Shown here piece by piece: positions 32,561-42,259 of a stretch of 64,000 bases of DNA. Every line of letters starts with the position of its first letter. Position 1 is the first letter of the stretch. The position numbers and the translations under genes are program-made. The notes under the pieces were generated by a model. That model was not told the origin of the DNA and did no database searches. It worked only from the letters and a program-made list of their open reading frames with translations. Source of the DNA: Lepidodermella squamata (Eukaryota; Gastrotricha); assembly GCA_047495785.1 (NCBI GenBank), contig JBLDXI010000015.1, forward strand, positions 3,968,001 through 4,032,000, in the 5' to 3' direction.

Positions 32561-33829
32561 TTATTCAACGTTGAGTGGGCAAAAATCTCTGTCAATAATT
32601 GTGGCAATGTCGTCGAAATCTAGATATTTCTGGATTAGAATCGGCAAATTCAGGCTTTTTATTGCCGCTCGACGGTCATTGAGACCGAGCGGCAATTTAG
32701 CGAGAACAGCCCTTCGAGCGAAAGACGCGAGATTTAGCGGTAATAACCGACCGATTTCGTCGTTATCACGACGCTGAAAAACTTGGAAATCGCAGTGGAG
32801 TTCGATAAAAAATACGAGCATCGGATGGCTCTTGAGCGGAAGGCAGGTACAAAAAGCGGCCTGAGAACAGGGCAGTCGAAAGCCGCATCGCAACAATAAT
32901 AGAATGCTGTTATAAATTTCAACAAAATGTTTCTGGCTCAACATAGAATCAGGGTCAAAAACGGCCCACGAGCAGGTGAGTAAATGCCCAGCGCTGCTGT
33001 TCGCTGATCGCATCAAGTGTTCGAAAGCTGCGTTAACAAAAGCGTAAGTCGCCACAAATCGCCCGATTGCGAAAAAATTGAAGACATCCCAGGGCGATCG
33101 AACGATTTCAGCATGTAAATTATTCGTAAAAATCGAAGAAGAATTTCTGCTCTCACAGCATCGGCATGAAATTGCAGTTTGATTCAGGTCGTCAAAATTA
33201 GCCGAGCAATCAATGTCGTGGAAGCAATTATCCACAATAAAACCGACAATAGCCTCGACAAAACATCGCGGCAAAATATCGGCACTTATTGATACATTCG
33301 TGAGACATTTCTCGAAAATTGACTCGTAATTCTGACTCGCTGCCAACATACAGGTTAGGTAGAAACCAGGCTCCAACCGATCGATTTGCAGTGTTAAATG
33401 CCTATTCGTGAAAGCTGCTACAAAGTCGTACATGAACATTTCAAACTGTTCGGCTGTCCAATGCGGCAGGCCGAAAATTCGAACTCGAGGGCAGTTTGGC
33501 AATAATTTCGCGAAAATCGGCGACGTAAATAAGCCGCGATTCGGCCCGTCTTCAACATCCTTCTGCTCGCTGTAGGCGACGAGTTTGAAGTGATATTCAG
33601 GCTTCTTTTTGAAGACTTCGATTGAGCAAGTGTGGTCCATGCGGCGGACCATTAGCAGATTTCTTATGATTTTTCTAATTTCAATTTTGATGGCCTTTTT
33701 ACACCTCACGAGGAACTCGGGCTGATTAAATTGGCAATGGTCGCCGCATTTGCTGTGGATGTCAATCGGTTCTGGTTGCTGCTGTTTCGGCGAAAAATGA
33801 CGCTTCCAAAATTTTATTAACGCAGCCAT
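32561..33829 (-). CDS. SOCS-box-like protein, 422 aa
   Basis: Single exon, ATG start (MAALIKFWKRHFSPKQQQ). The N-terminal 350 residues are not recognised; they are Cys/Phe-rich and helical, with a CRCCES cluster. The last ~45 residues fit a SOCS box: LPLNLASFARRAVLAKL (BC-box), spacer, then AAIKSLNLPILIQKYLDFDD (LPLP/YL type). Such proteins bind Elongin B/C and serve as cullin ubiquitin-ligase adaptors. That function is inferred from the C-terminus alone. It is tail-to-tail with the CD225-like gene (96 bp apart). Confidence 0.65.
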   Translation of the reverse strand: MAALIKFWKRHFSPKQQQPEPIDIHSKCGDHCQFNQPEFLVRCKKAIKIEIRKIIRNLLMVRRMDHTCSIEVFKKKPEYHFKLVAYSEQKDVEDGPNRGLFTSPIFAKLLPNCPRVRIFGLPHWTAEQFEMFMYDFVAAFTNRHLTLQIDRLEPGFYLTCMLAASQNYESIFEKCLTNVSISADILPRCFVEAIVGFIVDNCFHDIDCSANFDDLNQTAISCRCCESRNSSSIFTNNLHAEIVRSPWDVFNFFAIGRFVATYAFVNAAFEHLMRSANSSAGHLLTCSWAVFDPDSMLSQKHFVEIYNSILLLLRCGFRLPCSQAAFCTCLPLKSHPMLVFFIELHCDFQVFQRRDNDEIGRLLPLNLASFARRAVLAKLPLGLNDRRAAIKSLNLPILIQKYLDFDDIATIIDRDFCPLNVE

Positions 33830-34822
33830 CGTCTAAAAAGAGATAAAAAATTAATAAGGCAAATAAATAAATCTAGAAAACTTCGGGGGTGAGATAATTA
33901 CGGGTAATTTGAAAAAATTATTGCTGATAAACTTTGCCGATCGAAAGAGCCTGTCTTTTAGTCAGCTTTTGCAGCTTTGCTAAAAATTTCACGAGAGAGG
34001 CGTGGCTATCAAAATCACGCGATAATAATAAGACAAGAGGCACGCGAATTATAGTAGCAGGTTACGCACGGGTTACGCTGCCTTATAAAAGAGCTTGTTT
34101 AGTTTTTTTTCGTAATAAAGCAATTATTTGTGGCATTAAGCCAGTGATCATTTTTTTCTTCGACATGATTTTATTAATTATTTTAGGGTCTTCCCTTTAT
34201 ACCTGAACCTAATTTGCTGTAACGGAACCAAACTTGCCAGTAAGCTGAACCAAATTTTGAAATTTTTAATGGGTCTAAAACCACTTTTCGGAACTTTCAA
34301 GGATGCTATCGATGACCAATATAATTCTAAATAAATATTCATGGAATTCAGCGTAAAATTCTACGTAAGACGTAGTGTTCAATTCTGAAATCATGCTTTG
34401 CCTCAAATTCCTAAAATTAATCGAAAAGTGACTCTTTGCATATTTTCGGTTTTGGTTCCGCAAGATGCAAATTTGGTTCCGCTCAAGCATATTTGGTTCC
34501 TGAAAAAGATATTCTGCCATTTTTATTTTTATTTCATTTTATTCTCACTCCTTCAATACTGTTCAATAGTATTCAAGACACGGGAATGTTTTTTCTATCG
34601 ATGAAATCTTTCGGATAAAATGTGTCACCTGTATGAATAATTCAAGAAAACAGCAGCTCAATCACACCTAATATGCATACGATGTAAACGTGAATCTAGG
34701 ATAGAAGTGTGATCGGTCCTTGGTAACGTACTGCAAAACAAATCTCGGTTTTTTATTGTACAAGTTATTAATTCGCTCAGCGTAGAATTTCCGTCATTTT
34801 TTGCCCATTTTTCGAATTTCAG
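33830..34822. other. Intergenic, includes a dispersed repeat
   Basis: 34190-34500 matches the repeat at 22380-22625; short GGTTCC-containing words recur (TTTGGTTCCGC, TTTGGTTCCTG). A 3' splice-like site (TTTCAG at about 34817-34822) lies just before the next gene's ATG. Confidence 0.45.
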
Positions 34823-34827
34823 ACGAC

Positions 34828-36186
34828 ATGCTAGCCCGTAAACTTAGAAGCGCTCAACGACCACATTCTGACCTTGGTTTCATCACCACGGTTTCGGAAC
34901 GGAGCCGCAGAATAGAATCAACCCAGGCATGGCGTGGGTTCATAAAAATTGAAGAAGCAGCCTACTCGACCTTAGTCACCGAAGCCTGTCTACAAATCGT
35001 CGACGACAGAACCCGCCCAACAGCCAAAACTATCGATTCAATCGTAGAAAAATGCGTAAATCAGTCGCAAAATCTGACCTACGGCGATTTGTTAACCTAC
35101 AACAGGCGATATTCGAAAGGCTTTAAAGTTCTGTCCCAAACTGACAGCCCTATTATCGGGCTGCAATCATCACTTCGAAATGCTATAGTTCGCCATTTAG
35201 ACGAAGCTCCCTTCGGCATTTTGCTGGCGAAACCCGGTGAATGGTTGTCGATATCGGTGTTTTCTTCGCAAAATCTCGTGCTGTTCGACCCACATAAGCG
35301 CGACTACGTCGTCGGCCCGTACATCTACGTGGCTAATTCTATTCAAAACCTTGTCACCGAGGTACTGAAAATATGGCCGATCAGACGTAATCAAGCTATC
35401 GAGGAATATTTGAACACTGATGTTGTTAATCTGCTGCAAATTTATTGCGTTGCGAGGACGCATATAAATGTGAATAATTTGCCTGACCTACCACAACAAG
35501 ACCAAGCAATAAAAAATTACGCAAAATTACGCCCCGCAATCAAATTAACGACCACAGCTTGGACTCCCGAGTCTGAGGATAGAATGAAATTACCTGAATT
35601 AACACCGGCCCAGAAGTTGGAAGAATTCGCCGCGAGAAGGAAAAACAGCGAGCAATCCTTATTCGAAGTTATCGATAATTTTTGCAATGGAGTGAAACAG
35701 CCACCTGAAAATGACGAAGTTGCGCGATTGAATCAGCTGAGCGAGAATTTTCAAGATTCTGTTCAATGCCTGCAATGTAAACAGCGCGTTTATTGGGAGC
35801 GAATGGTAGTCCTCAATCGATGCAAGCACGAAATTTGCGATCAATGCCTGTACCAGCTGTTGCAGCAAGATATTCTATCGAATAGCAGCCCTTCAGTTTG
35901 CCCGCATTGCTTGATCGAGTTGAGCCTCGGTGATGTTGAAAAGGTGTTGTCGGAGGATTATTCAGATTTATTCGGCGATTATTTGCGGCTGCTTCAAATT
36001 CATCACATGCGAGCGCTGGCGAGGACCATTGAGCAAACGATTGGGGCTTGTGATTGCCCGACAGTTCGGCCGAAAACAGCCAAGGAGCGAGCGAGAGATG
36101 GCGTTATTACTGAACTGCGAGCCATCGGCAGCCACAGGCAACTGCGGCTGAGTGAATACATGAGACAAATGAATCAAACTTTTTGA
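34828..36186 (+). CDS. RING-finger protein
   Basis: 452 residues from MLARKLRSAQR; the frame upstream has no ATG and a splice acceptor precedes it, so a 5' non-coding exon is likely. The N-terminal region (about 20-200) is a globular domain containing PFGILLAKPGEWLSIS and VLFDPHKRD..VGPYI, a strand pattern reminiscent of papain-fold domains, but without an identifiable nucleophile. A linker and then a C3HC4-type RING follow (about 312-365): CLQCKQ, CKHEICDQC, CPHC. A helical tail ends the protein. It is probably an E3 ubiquitin ligase; the target is unknown. Confidence 0.8.
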   Translation: MLARKLRSAQRPHSDLGFITTVSERSRRIESTQAWRGFIKIEEAAYSTLVTEACLQIVDDRTRPTAKTIDSIVEKCVNQSQNLTYGDLLTYNRRYSKGFKVLSQTDSPIIGLQSSLRNAIVRHLDEAPFGILLAKPGEWLSISVFSSQNLVLFDPHKRDYVVGPYIYVANSIQNLVTEVLKIWPIRRNQAIEEYLNTDVVNLLQIYCVARTHINVNNLPDLPQQDQAIKNYAKLRPAIKLTTTAWTPESEDRMKLPELTPAQKLEEFAARRKNSEQSLFEVIDNFCNGVKQPPENDEVARLNQLSENFQDSVQCLQCKQRVYWERMVVLNRCKHEICDQCLYQLLQQDILSNSSPSVCPHCLIELSLGDVEKVLSEDYSDLFGDYLRLLQIHHMRALARTIEQTIGACDCPTVRPKTAKERARDGVITELRAIGSHRQLRLSEYMRQMNQTF

Positions 36187-36520
36187 AACTTGTCCTAGCC
36201 TGAATGTTGTACCATTTTCTGTCGTCAATAGTCGCTGTAGAATATAGCTAATAAAATTTTTATTTGAAACGATTCTTGATCATATTTTTTTCCGAAATGA
36301 ATGGGCGTTATTTTAGATCGGTTAGGTTCAGATTGAATCAAGATTGAAACTGAATGACTGAAACCTGGCTTTGTAAAACTTAATTCAGATGAGAAATAAG
36401 GAAGGCCGGACTCGCCTCGGCGTTCGCCTCGGGGGAAATTGTATTTCTTCATAGAAAACCATAGAGCAATCCTATCACTACATGCGCACAATCTGGAACC
36501 ACTTTTTGGGTGTTAAAGAC

Positions 36521-37079
36521 CGTGGTCAGACTTTTCAGCAGTGACACTTCAGCAAATGAGGGTCAAATCATCAGTGACTTTTCATCAGTGACACTTTGTC
36601 AGCAAAAAATTCATAAAAATCAAATATTAGTACTAATTTCAATAATCCTTGAAGACAAGTGAGCAGTGACATTGCAGCAGCGACAAAATATCAGTGACTA
36701 TTGAGCAGTGACGTTTCATCAGTGACAAATGAGCAAGTGACACTTCATCAATTTTTATTTATTAATCTTGAGCACTGAACTTGCACTTTTTGAGCTCAAC
36801 TTCAATGTAGCGCATAGTCCCCCTGCTTAATGAGGCTAGATTTCTCCTGATGAAATGTCTCCGCTGAAATGTCACTGCGCAAATGTCATTGAGATAAAAA
36901 TAATAAATTTGAGAAAATATAGGAAAAATTAAAAAAAATCACTGCTGACTTGTCACTGATGATTTGTCACTGCGCAAATGTCGCAGCTCAAATGTCACTG
37001 CTCATTTGTCACTGATGAAAAGTCACTGATGATTTGACCCTCATTTGCTGAAATGTCACTGCTGAAAAGTCGTACAACC
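36521..37079. mobile_element. Foldback/MULE-like element, 559 bp, 9-bp TSD
   Basis: Long inverted termini (about 70 bp): the left arm has ACTTTTCAGCAGTGACA and the right arm is its inverse. Many scattered subrepeats of the type (T)CAGTGACA lie inside, in opposite orientation in the two halves. Direct 9-bp duplications GTTAAAGAC flank it at 36512-36520 and 37080-37088. A 9-bp target duplication plus long TIRs is typical for Mutator-like elements. Non-coding. Confidence 0.8.
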
Positions 37080-37663
37080 GTTAAAGACGCATACCCCTGT
37101 GAAAATAGCAAAAAAATTAAAAAAAATAAGAATTCCATCTTAAAAAAATAAATATATTTTAATATACAAAATTCAATTTTTTCGAATTTTTCATCATTTT
37201 CAATAATTTTTTAATTTTTTTCCCAAATTGAGTATGATAATCCCAGCAGGTGATTATCTCGTAAATAAATCTTTATAGTAATTTTTTTTTCAAATTTGAA
37301 TGTAAACTCGAAAAACTGAATTTAGACATTTTACGCTTTTCTCCTCGTTGAATGACTTGAATTACGGAAAATTTAACAATTAGTGCGGATAATGCAACTA
37401 CTTGAGGCCGCTTGAAATAGCCGTTGTTCCTATTTTTTGAGGGTGCGAACGTGGTTTCCGGCTTGGTTTCCGCGCTGCGTTGCCTATAATAATCGCCACA
37501 ATTAACAACCTATTACACTCCGCTGGCTGGTTAAAGAAAAAAAGATTTGGACATGTATAATGAGTCTCGGCGGATATGGTCATTAATCAATCGAGGTGAT
37601 GTATATTACCAACTTCAGTGCAGGTTTCAAAAAAATACAGCGAATTATATTATACTGCTAAAT

Positions 37664-38599
37664 ATGGCGAGAATTTTGCATCTCATCATAATTTTGACAA
37701 ATTTTATTCCTTTGATTAACACCAATTCAATCAATCTGCAACCATGTGACATCATCCACGGTATCTGCATCGATGGCACAATATGCACCCTGGTCAATGT
37801 TTCAACTTCGCTATGTCTACCGAAAAATACTGCCGTTATTGGCATTCTGCCAATAAACAGCGGGGACGAAAATCTTGATGCGCCTGCTGAATCAACTACC
37901 TCATCGACTACTACTACGACCTCGATGACGACAAAATCCGCCTACATGCAATTCGACGAGGCCGCTGAGCTGATAAAAGTTACACCGAAAATTGATGGAA
38001 ATCGCGTATTATCGAACAACGGTAATATGTTCTCTGCCGGTTCGATTAGTAGCCGATTTCAGATAAGCGAAATCGATTTGATCACTTACGCCCTTGTTGC
38101 CGTAACTTTAATAGCGGTTGTCATTCTGTTAATCACCCTATTAACTGCCTGTTTTACCTGGCCGCCCTGCAGCAGTAAATCGGCGCCGATACAACGGCGG
38201 CGGGATCCACCGTCACGCATGGGTGATCGAGCGCGTTCCGCCGAGAATTTTGAGAATATCCCGTTTGTCCCGAATAATATTCATCAAATAAAGCCGCCGA
38301 AAAGGGTGGCATTTCGGGACGCGGCTAGCCAATCGCATGGTAGACTCAACGAAATGACGTCGTTGTTGCCGGTGACGACTATCCCAGCTCATCATCAATC
38401 AAGTTATGACATTGGCGCTAATACCGTCGTGAAATCGATGACGCCGCGGCAGATGCGGAAAAGCGAGACTTGCATTGAGAACACGGTTATTTTTGTCGAT
38501 CTCTACCTGCCGCCGAAGGACGGCCCGAGCAAGCCAACAGGGCTGAATGGTAGCAACAAAAGCGAACCAATTGTTGTCGATTTCATCACCTCGCTATAA
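37664..38599 (+). CDS. Type I single-pass membrane protein of unknown function, 311 aa
   Basis: Start chosen at MARILHLIIILTNFIPL, a good signal peptide; the open frame begins further upstream (an ATG at 37553 is also possible). A short ectodomain with four cysteines (CDIIHGICIDGTICT...LC) is followed by a Ser/Thr-rich stalk. One transmembrane helix (LITYALVAVTLIAVVILLIT) precedes a basic, Pro/Ser-rich cytoplasmic tail of about 155 residues ending EPIVVDFITSL. The final ITSL could act as a PDZ-binding tail, but this is inference. The terminal ~25 bp of this gene are repeated at 45357-45390 next to a receptor pseudogene, evidence for a block duplication. AATAAA follows the stop at about 38621. 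Confidence 0.72.
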   Translation: MARILHLIIILTNFIPLINTNSINLQPCDIIHGICIDGTICTLVNVSTSLCLPKNTAVIGILPINSGDENLDAPAESTTSSTTTTTSMTTKSAYMQFDEAAELIKVTPKIDGNRVLSNNGNMFSAGSISSRFQISEIDLITYALVAVTLIAVVILLITLLTACFTWPPCSSKSAPIQRRRDPPSRMGDRARSAENFENIPFVPNNIHQIKPPKRVAFRDAASQSHGRLNEMTSLLPVTTIPAHHQSSYDIGANTVVKSMTPRQMRKSETCIENTVIFVDLYLPPKDGPSKPTGLNGSNKSEPIVVDFITSL

Positions 38600-38638
38600 G
38601 ACATTTTATTTTTTTTAATCAATAAAACAATATTTTTT

Positions 38639-40043
38639 TCAATAATTAACAAAGATTATTAAGGCCGTTATGTTTAGAACGAAAATGAAAAGGGAGAGAA
38701 TGAAACCGACCGTAAGGTCGAGTAGTCGCTGGATTGAAATTTTAGTTTTATCTAAAATTCGGAACTCCCTGGCAGCGATATTGGGAAATTGGCATATGAA
38801 GAGGACAACAAGTGTATGAATCGTCATCAGGGTGCCTAGAATTAGATTGCACGACGTGTAAAGCGAGAATAAGCTGACCGTTGACGTCTTCGGCAGTTCA
38901 TATGATAACTGGCTTTGAATGCTGAACGCGAATGCCAGAACAACCGTTACCGAAAACATTGGCCGATCTGGGGAATCCGGTTCCATTAATAGCGCAAGAA
39001 TCTGCAGGGATCCTAAACTGAAACAGGGTATGACAAAAGTTCCTATGTAAAAGACGTTGCTACGGCGAAGTCCAAGCCTGATTTTCGCTCGAGTGTAGCC
39101 GTATTTTGCATTGTTGGTATAGTATTTGAGGTAAAGGCTTGAAGTGAGGTTGGTCATGCTCCAGATCTGCCCTAGATCTATGAACTCGTCCTGGTCAACC
39201 ACCTCCGCAATAAGGGAGGAATAATGAATGTAACGCGAGTCCTCCCAAGCTTCCAATCCAATGAAGCAGTCCTGAAAATGCAATTAGTCCTAGGCGATTA
39301 TTCTTTCACCAAAATTTTCTCACCTGTTCGTCGGCGGGAAATTTGAATAAATCTGTGAAATAATTATATTTTGAAATGATCTTACTTGGGGCAATTTTTT
39401 GAAAAATTAAATAATTCGTTGACTTGAACTTACTGAGGGCACAGCTAGATTCAAGAGTGGTCATTGCAGTCCATTGGATCCGTCCATCTGGATAAATATA
39501 AATTGTGCATATATCGCCGCTCCTGGAGAACAAGAAATCGAAAAATTGTCCAAAATGCTGGCTAATCATTACCGTTGTAGCGCTAAGGTATCGGCTACAG
39601 CATTCATGTGCTATGGTGAACAATTATCTTTCCTCTTATTAGCGATATTGATGCCGATTATTTCTTACCGTGATAATTGGAATCCAAACGTGATTAGGGG
39701 GTACTTCGATTCGGATAACATCACTCCACTGACTTGCTTCGCTGTCATTGCCCCATCTAACGCAAGGATGGTACCAGGTCGCTTCAACGTCGAGTAATAC
39801 TGAGAAAGATTCCTTTTGCGTGTCGAGGCCGAAAAAGCGATACAAATGCACGGCAAGGTTGATGTTAACGGGATCGTTAGCCTGTTGTACCGGCCTGAAT
39901 GCGCGTTTATCCAACGAGCATTTATTTGCGAAATACTGATAAATTTCATATTCTTGGAGACTGAAATCAGCCGAGGTTGTGTTTTGGCCCCGGATCTCCG
40001 CGATAATCGTCATTAACAACACAGCAGAATTGGCAAAGCTCAT
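38639..40043 (-). CDS. Cys-loop ligand-gated ion channel subunit A1, five exons
   Basis: Exons 40043-39669, 39610-39573, 39522-39434, 39352-39324 (29 nt) and 39271-38639; 387 aa. Signal peptide MSFANSAVLLMTIIAEIRG. N-terminal binding-domain motifs: GLDTQKESFSVLLDVEATWY, IYIYPDGRIQWTAM. The Cys-loop, CALNLFKFPADEQDC, spans exons 3 to 5 and has 13 intervening residues, which supports the micro-exon. M1 is IGTFVIPCFSLGSLQILALL. M2 follows DSPDRPMFSVTVVLAFAFS (Asp at -1'). M3 and M4 follow with a short intervening loop of about 25 residues. Loop C lacks a cysteine pair. It shares its exact exon plan with A2 and B, and overlaps closely tail-to-tail with the membrane protein at 37664. Confidence 0.9.
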
Positions 40044-40224
40044 CTCTATTTTCTAGCTGGAGATTCAGACATGCTAAGTATGGAAATATTAAATTATGAA
40101 ATACGGGAGAAAATATATGAAATTTCCAGGGGCCACATGAGATAGATCGGATATTTCCTCGTAAAAAATTAAAGGAACGTCCCCACCTTCGCCAGCCAAC
40201 ATTATTTATTTTATCCAAAATTGA

Positions 40225-40530
40225 GCATTTTTTCAACACAGCATAAAAGCACACTAAGCGCGATCGTGTTGATGGTTATGAAAAAGTCGTGAAAATTGCG
40301 CCGAAAATAACATCGAGAAACCGGATGTTTCCGGATGAGAAACGGCAGTTGAACAACCGAAAATTTCAAACATTTGCCCATTTTCCGTCGATGACTTTTA
40401 CCTTTGCCGGCTAGCCATTACTAGGGTGATCAAATTCTATTTTTTTACTATCGCCCTGACAATCAAACTATGAAATTCAAGTAGAGCGAGAGAAAGATTG
40501 GTGAAAAGATTCTGAGCCATTCAGGCTCAT
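40225..40530 (-). pseudogene. C-terminal fragment of a type B Cys-loop receptor
   Basis: This stretch aligns with the 3' end of receptor B (51640-51900): shared words include TTGATGGTTATGAAAAA, AAAATTGCGCCGAAAAT and GCTAGCCATTACTAGGGTGA. It covers M3 to the C-terminus with indels that break the frame; no upstream exons remain. It lies directly behind A1, mirroring the A2-B order at 50-53 kb, so it is the remnant of a duplicated A-B pair. Confidence 0.82.
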
Positions 40531-41062
40531 TAACTATATGCGCAAAACGATTAAAATTAATCAATTTTTGAGCTTATTCAATTTTAAGGTGGATCATAAG
40601 CTGAATGTATATCGGCTATGTTTCGATCCGAAACAGCCTTGGAAGAACGCCCTGGCACCCTGAAATGGTTCCTCCTGAAGCCGTAAAACTAGGCTTGAAA
40701 ACTGAGTCTAAAATCAGCCAACGCACTGAGACCTGGGATCCCAGAGAACTGGCTGACACCCTCAGGCCGAGATGGGCACCCAGAACCCGTCTAACTGTTC
40801 CCCGATGTTCGAACCTGAAATCAAACAATAACTAGTTTTACATTACATTCGCAGCGGTGACGGTGGTCTATTCACCACTCCGCTCTCCTCAGTTTGTAGT
40901 CTAAACATCTTTCTTCGGGTTGAAAGATGAGAGTGAAAGATGAGAGTTGAGATGAGAGTTGAGAGTTGAGAGATGAGAGATGAGAGTTGAAAGCAAATGG
41001 TTTCCCAAATTTTAAAAGAGGGTTTGACGAGATTTTACTAAACGAATCACATTATTTTTCAG
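40531..41062. other. Intergenic with GAGAGTTGA-type low-complexity tract
   Basis: A purine-rich simple-sequence tract of GAGAGTTGA/GATGAGA words lies at about 40925-40995. No supported gene. Confidence 0.4.
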
Positions 41063-41065
41063 AAG

Positions 41066-41375
41066 AGGCACGGTGGCTCAGTTGGGTCGTTGAGCTGCTG
41101 TGTATCTGAGGGGATATCTCTCGGGACTGGGTTCAAGTCCTAGTGACCGAGCTAGGATCGAGTCCCCCTTGGCCCCGCGGAGATTTTACCAATCCATCGC
41201 GTTACAAAATAGAAAATTGGGAGACCGGGAGTATCAGTTAGACTGCACCAGTCAAATCCCGTCATACGGAAATCTCACTCACTTATGGTAAGACCTAGGG
41301 CTAGAGTAAGTGGCATGCCCTTCTAGTCCTCAAAGTTCGCTTTGAAACATAAATTATTATTGTTATTATTATAAG
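41066..41375 (+). repeat. tRNA-derived SINE
   Basis: A polymerase III split promoter is visible: A-box TGGCTCAGTTGG (41074-41085) and B-box GGTTCAAGTCC (about 41130-41140). An unrelated body follows, ending in a (TTA)n-like tail (ATTATTATTGTTATTATTATA, about 41352-41373). The head does not fold into a full tRNA acceptor stem here, so this is a SINE and not a tRNA gene. Confidence 0.7.
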
Positions 41376-42259
41376 CAATAGGTAACTTGGGTAAAACAAC
41401 CAAAACTCATTTAACTCAACCCGCCCCAATCCCACGTCTGACACCAGAAAACTCGGATATATTACCTCGTAAAAATAGAAAACGTATAAAAAATAATGGA
41501 AAAAACTGAGCTGACAGAATAAATAAAAATAACATGGGCTGATTTGATATTCGCTGGGGACGTTGGTGACTGAAACGGAGTCTTGCCCAGGTTCTTGATT
41601 AAAAAAACATGACCCAAGTTATCGATTTCACTGCAAACGTGATCAAATCTGACGACGTGAGCTACAACAGTTTCATTAGATGGGCTGGTAAACAAACTCC
41701 ACGAAACCAAGGTAGGTTCGGCTTGAGGATTCGATATCGAGATAAAAATAGCGTATTGGTTTTCTATCAAAACAAAACGGCTGGAATACAGGGTGTGAAA
41801 ACTTGGATATATTGAGCTTGGTGTCCTACATGTTTTGAACAATAACACAATACCATAAGGGCAATGTTGTTCATCGGTTCGAGTGGGATGTTCTTGATTG
41901 GGCCGACAAGCGGTAAAAAATGTCATGTTAGTTTTTCATATGTAACAATAAAAACAAGCGGTACATTAACTCTAGAGGCCATAGCTTTTATATTACAAAT
42001 ATGTCACGTATGTATTCCACTAGGGAAAACATCTCATAATGAAAATTAAAGGTGAATTGTTTAAAATGCGAGTGAATCGAGGCGTGTTTCAAAATCCTTT
42101 CCCCGAAGTAAAAGCAAGCGTAGAATTTTAAAGTCTATATTTGTATGGTATGACATGAGTAAAAAGTTCATATCTGATCGGAGCCGGAGGCGAGTTGAGA
42201 TGAGTTAATCGAGTACGGCGATTTGTTACCGTAAAATCATAGAGAAAAAAATGACCAGA
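41376..42259. other. Intergenic, no gene seen
   Basis: No supported coding region; overlapping short frames on both strands lack family features. Confidence 0.4.

Noticed and set aside
36521-37079. CRISPR-like spaced repeats (CAGTGACA)
   Set aside because: Repeats are only 8-9 bp, irregularly spaced, in both orientations, and bounded by a target-site duplication in an animal genome: a transposon, not CRISPR.
41066-41140. Possible tRNA gene
   Set aside because: A and B boxes are present, but there is no matching acceptor stem and the sequence continues into a SINE body and tail.
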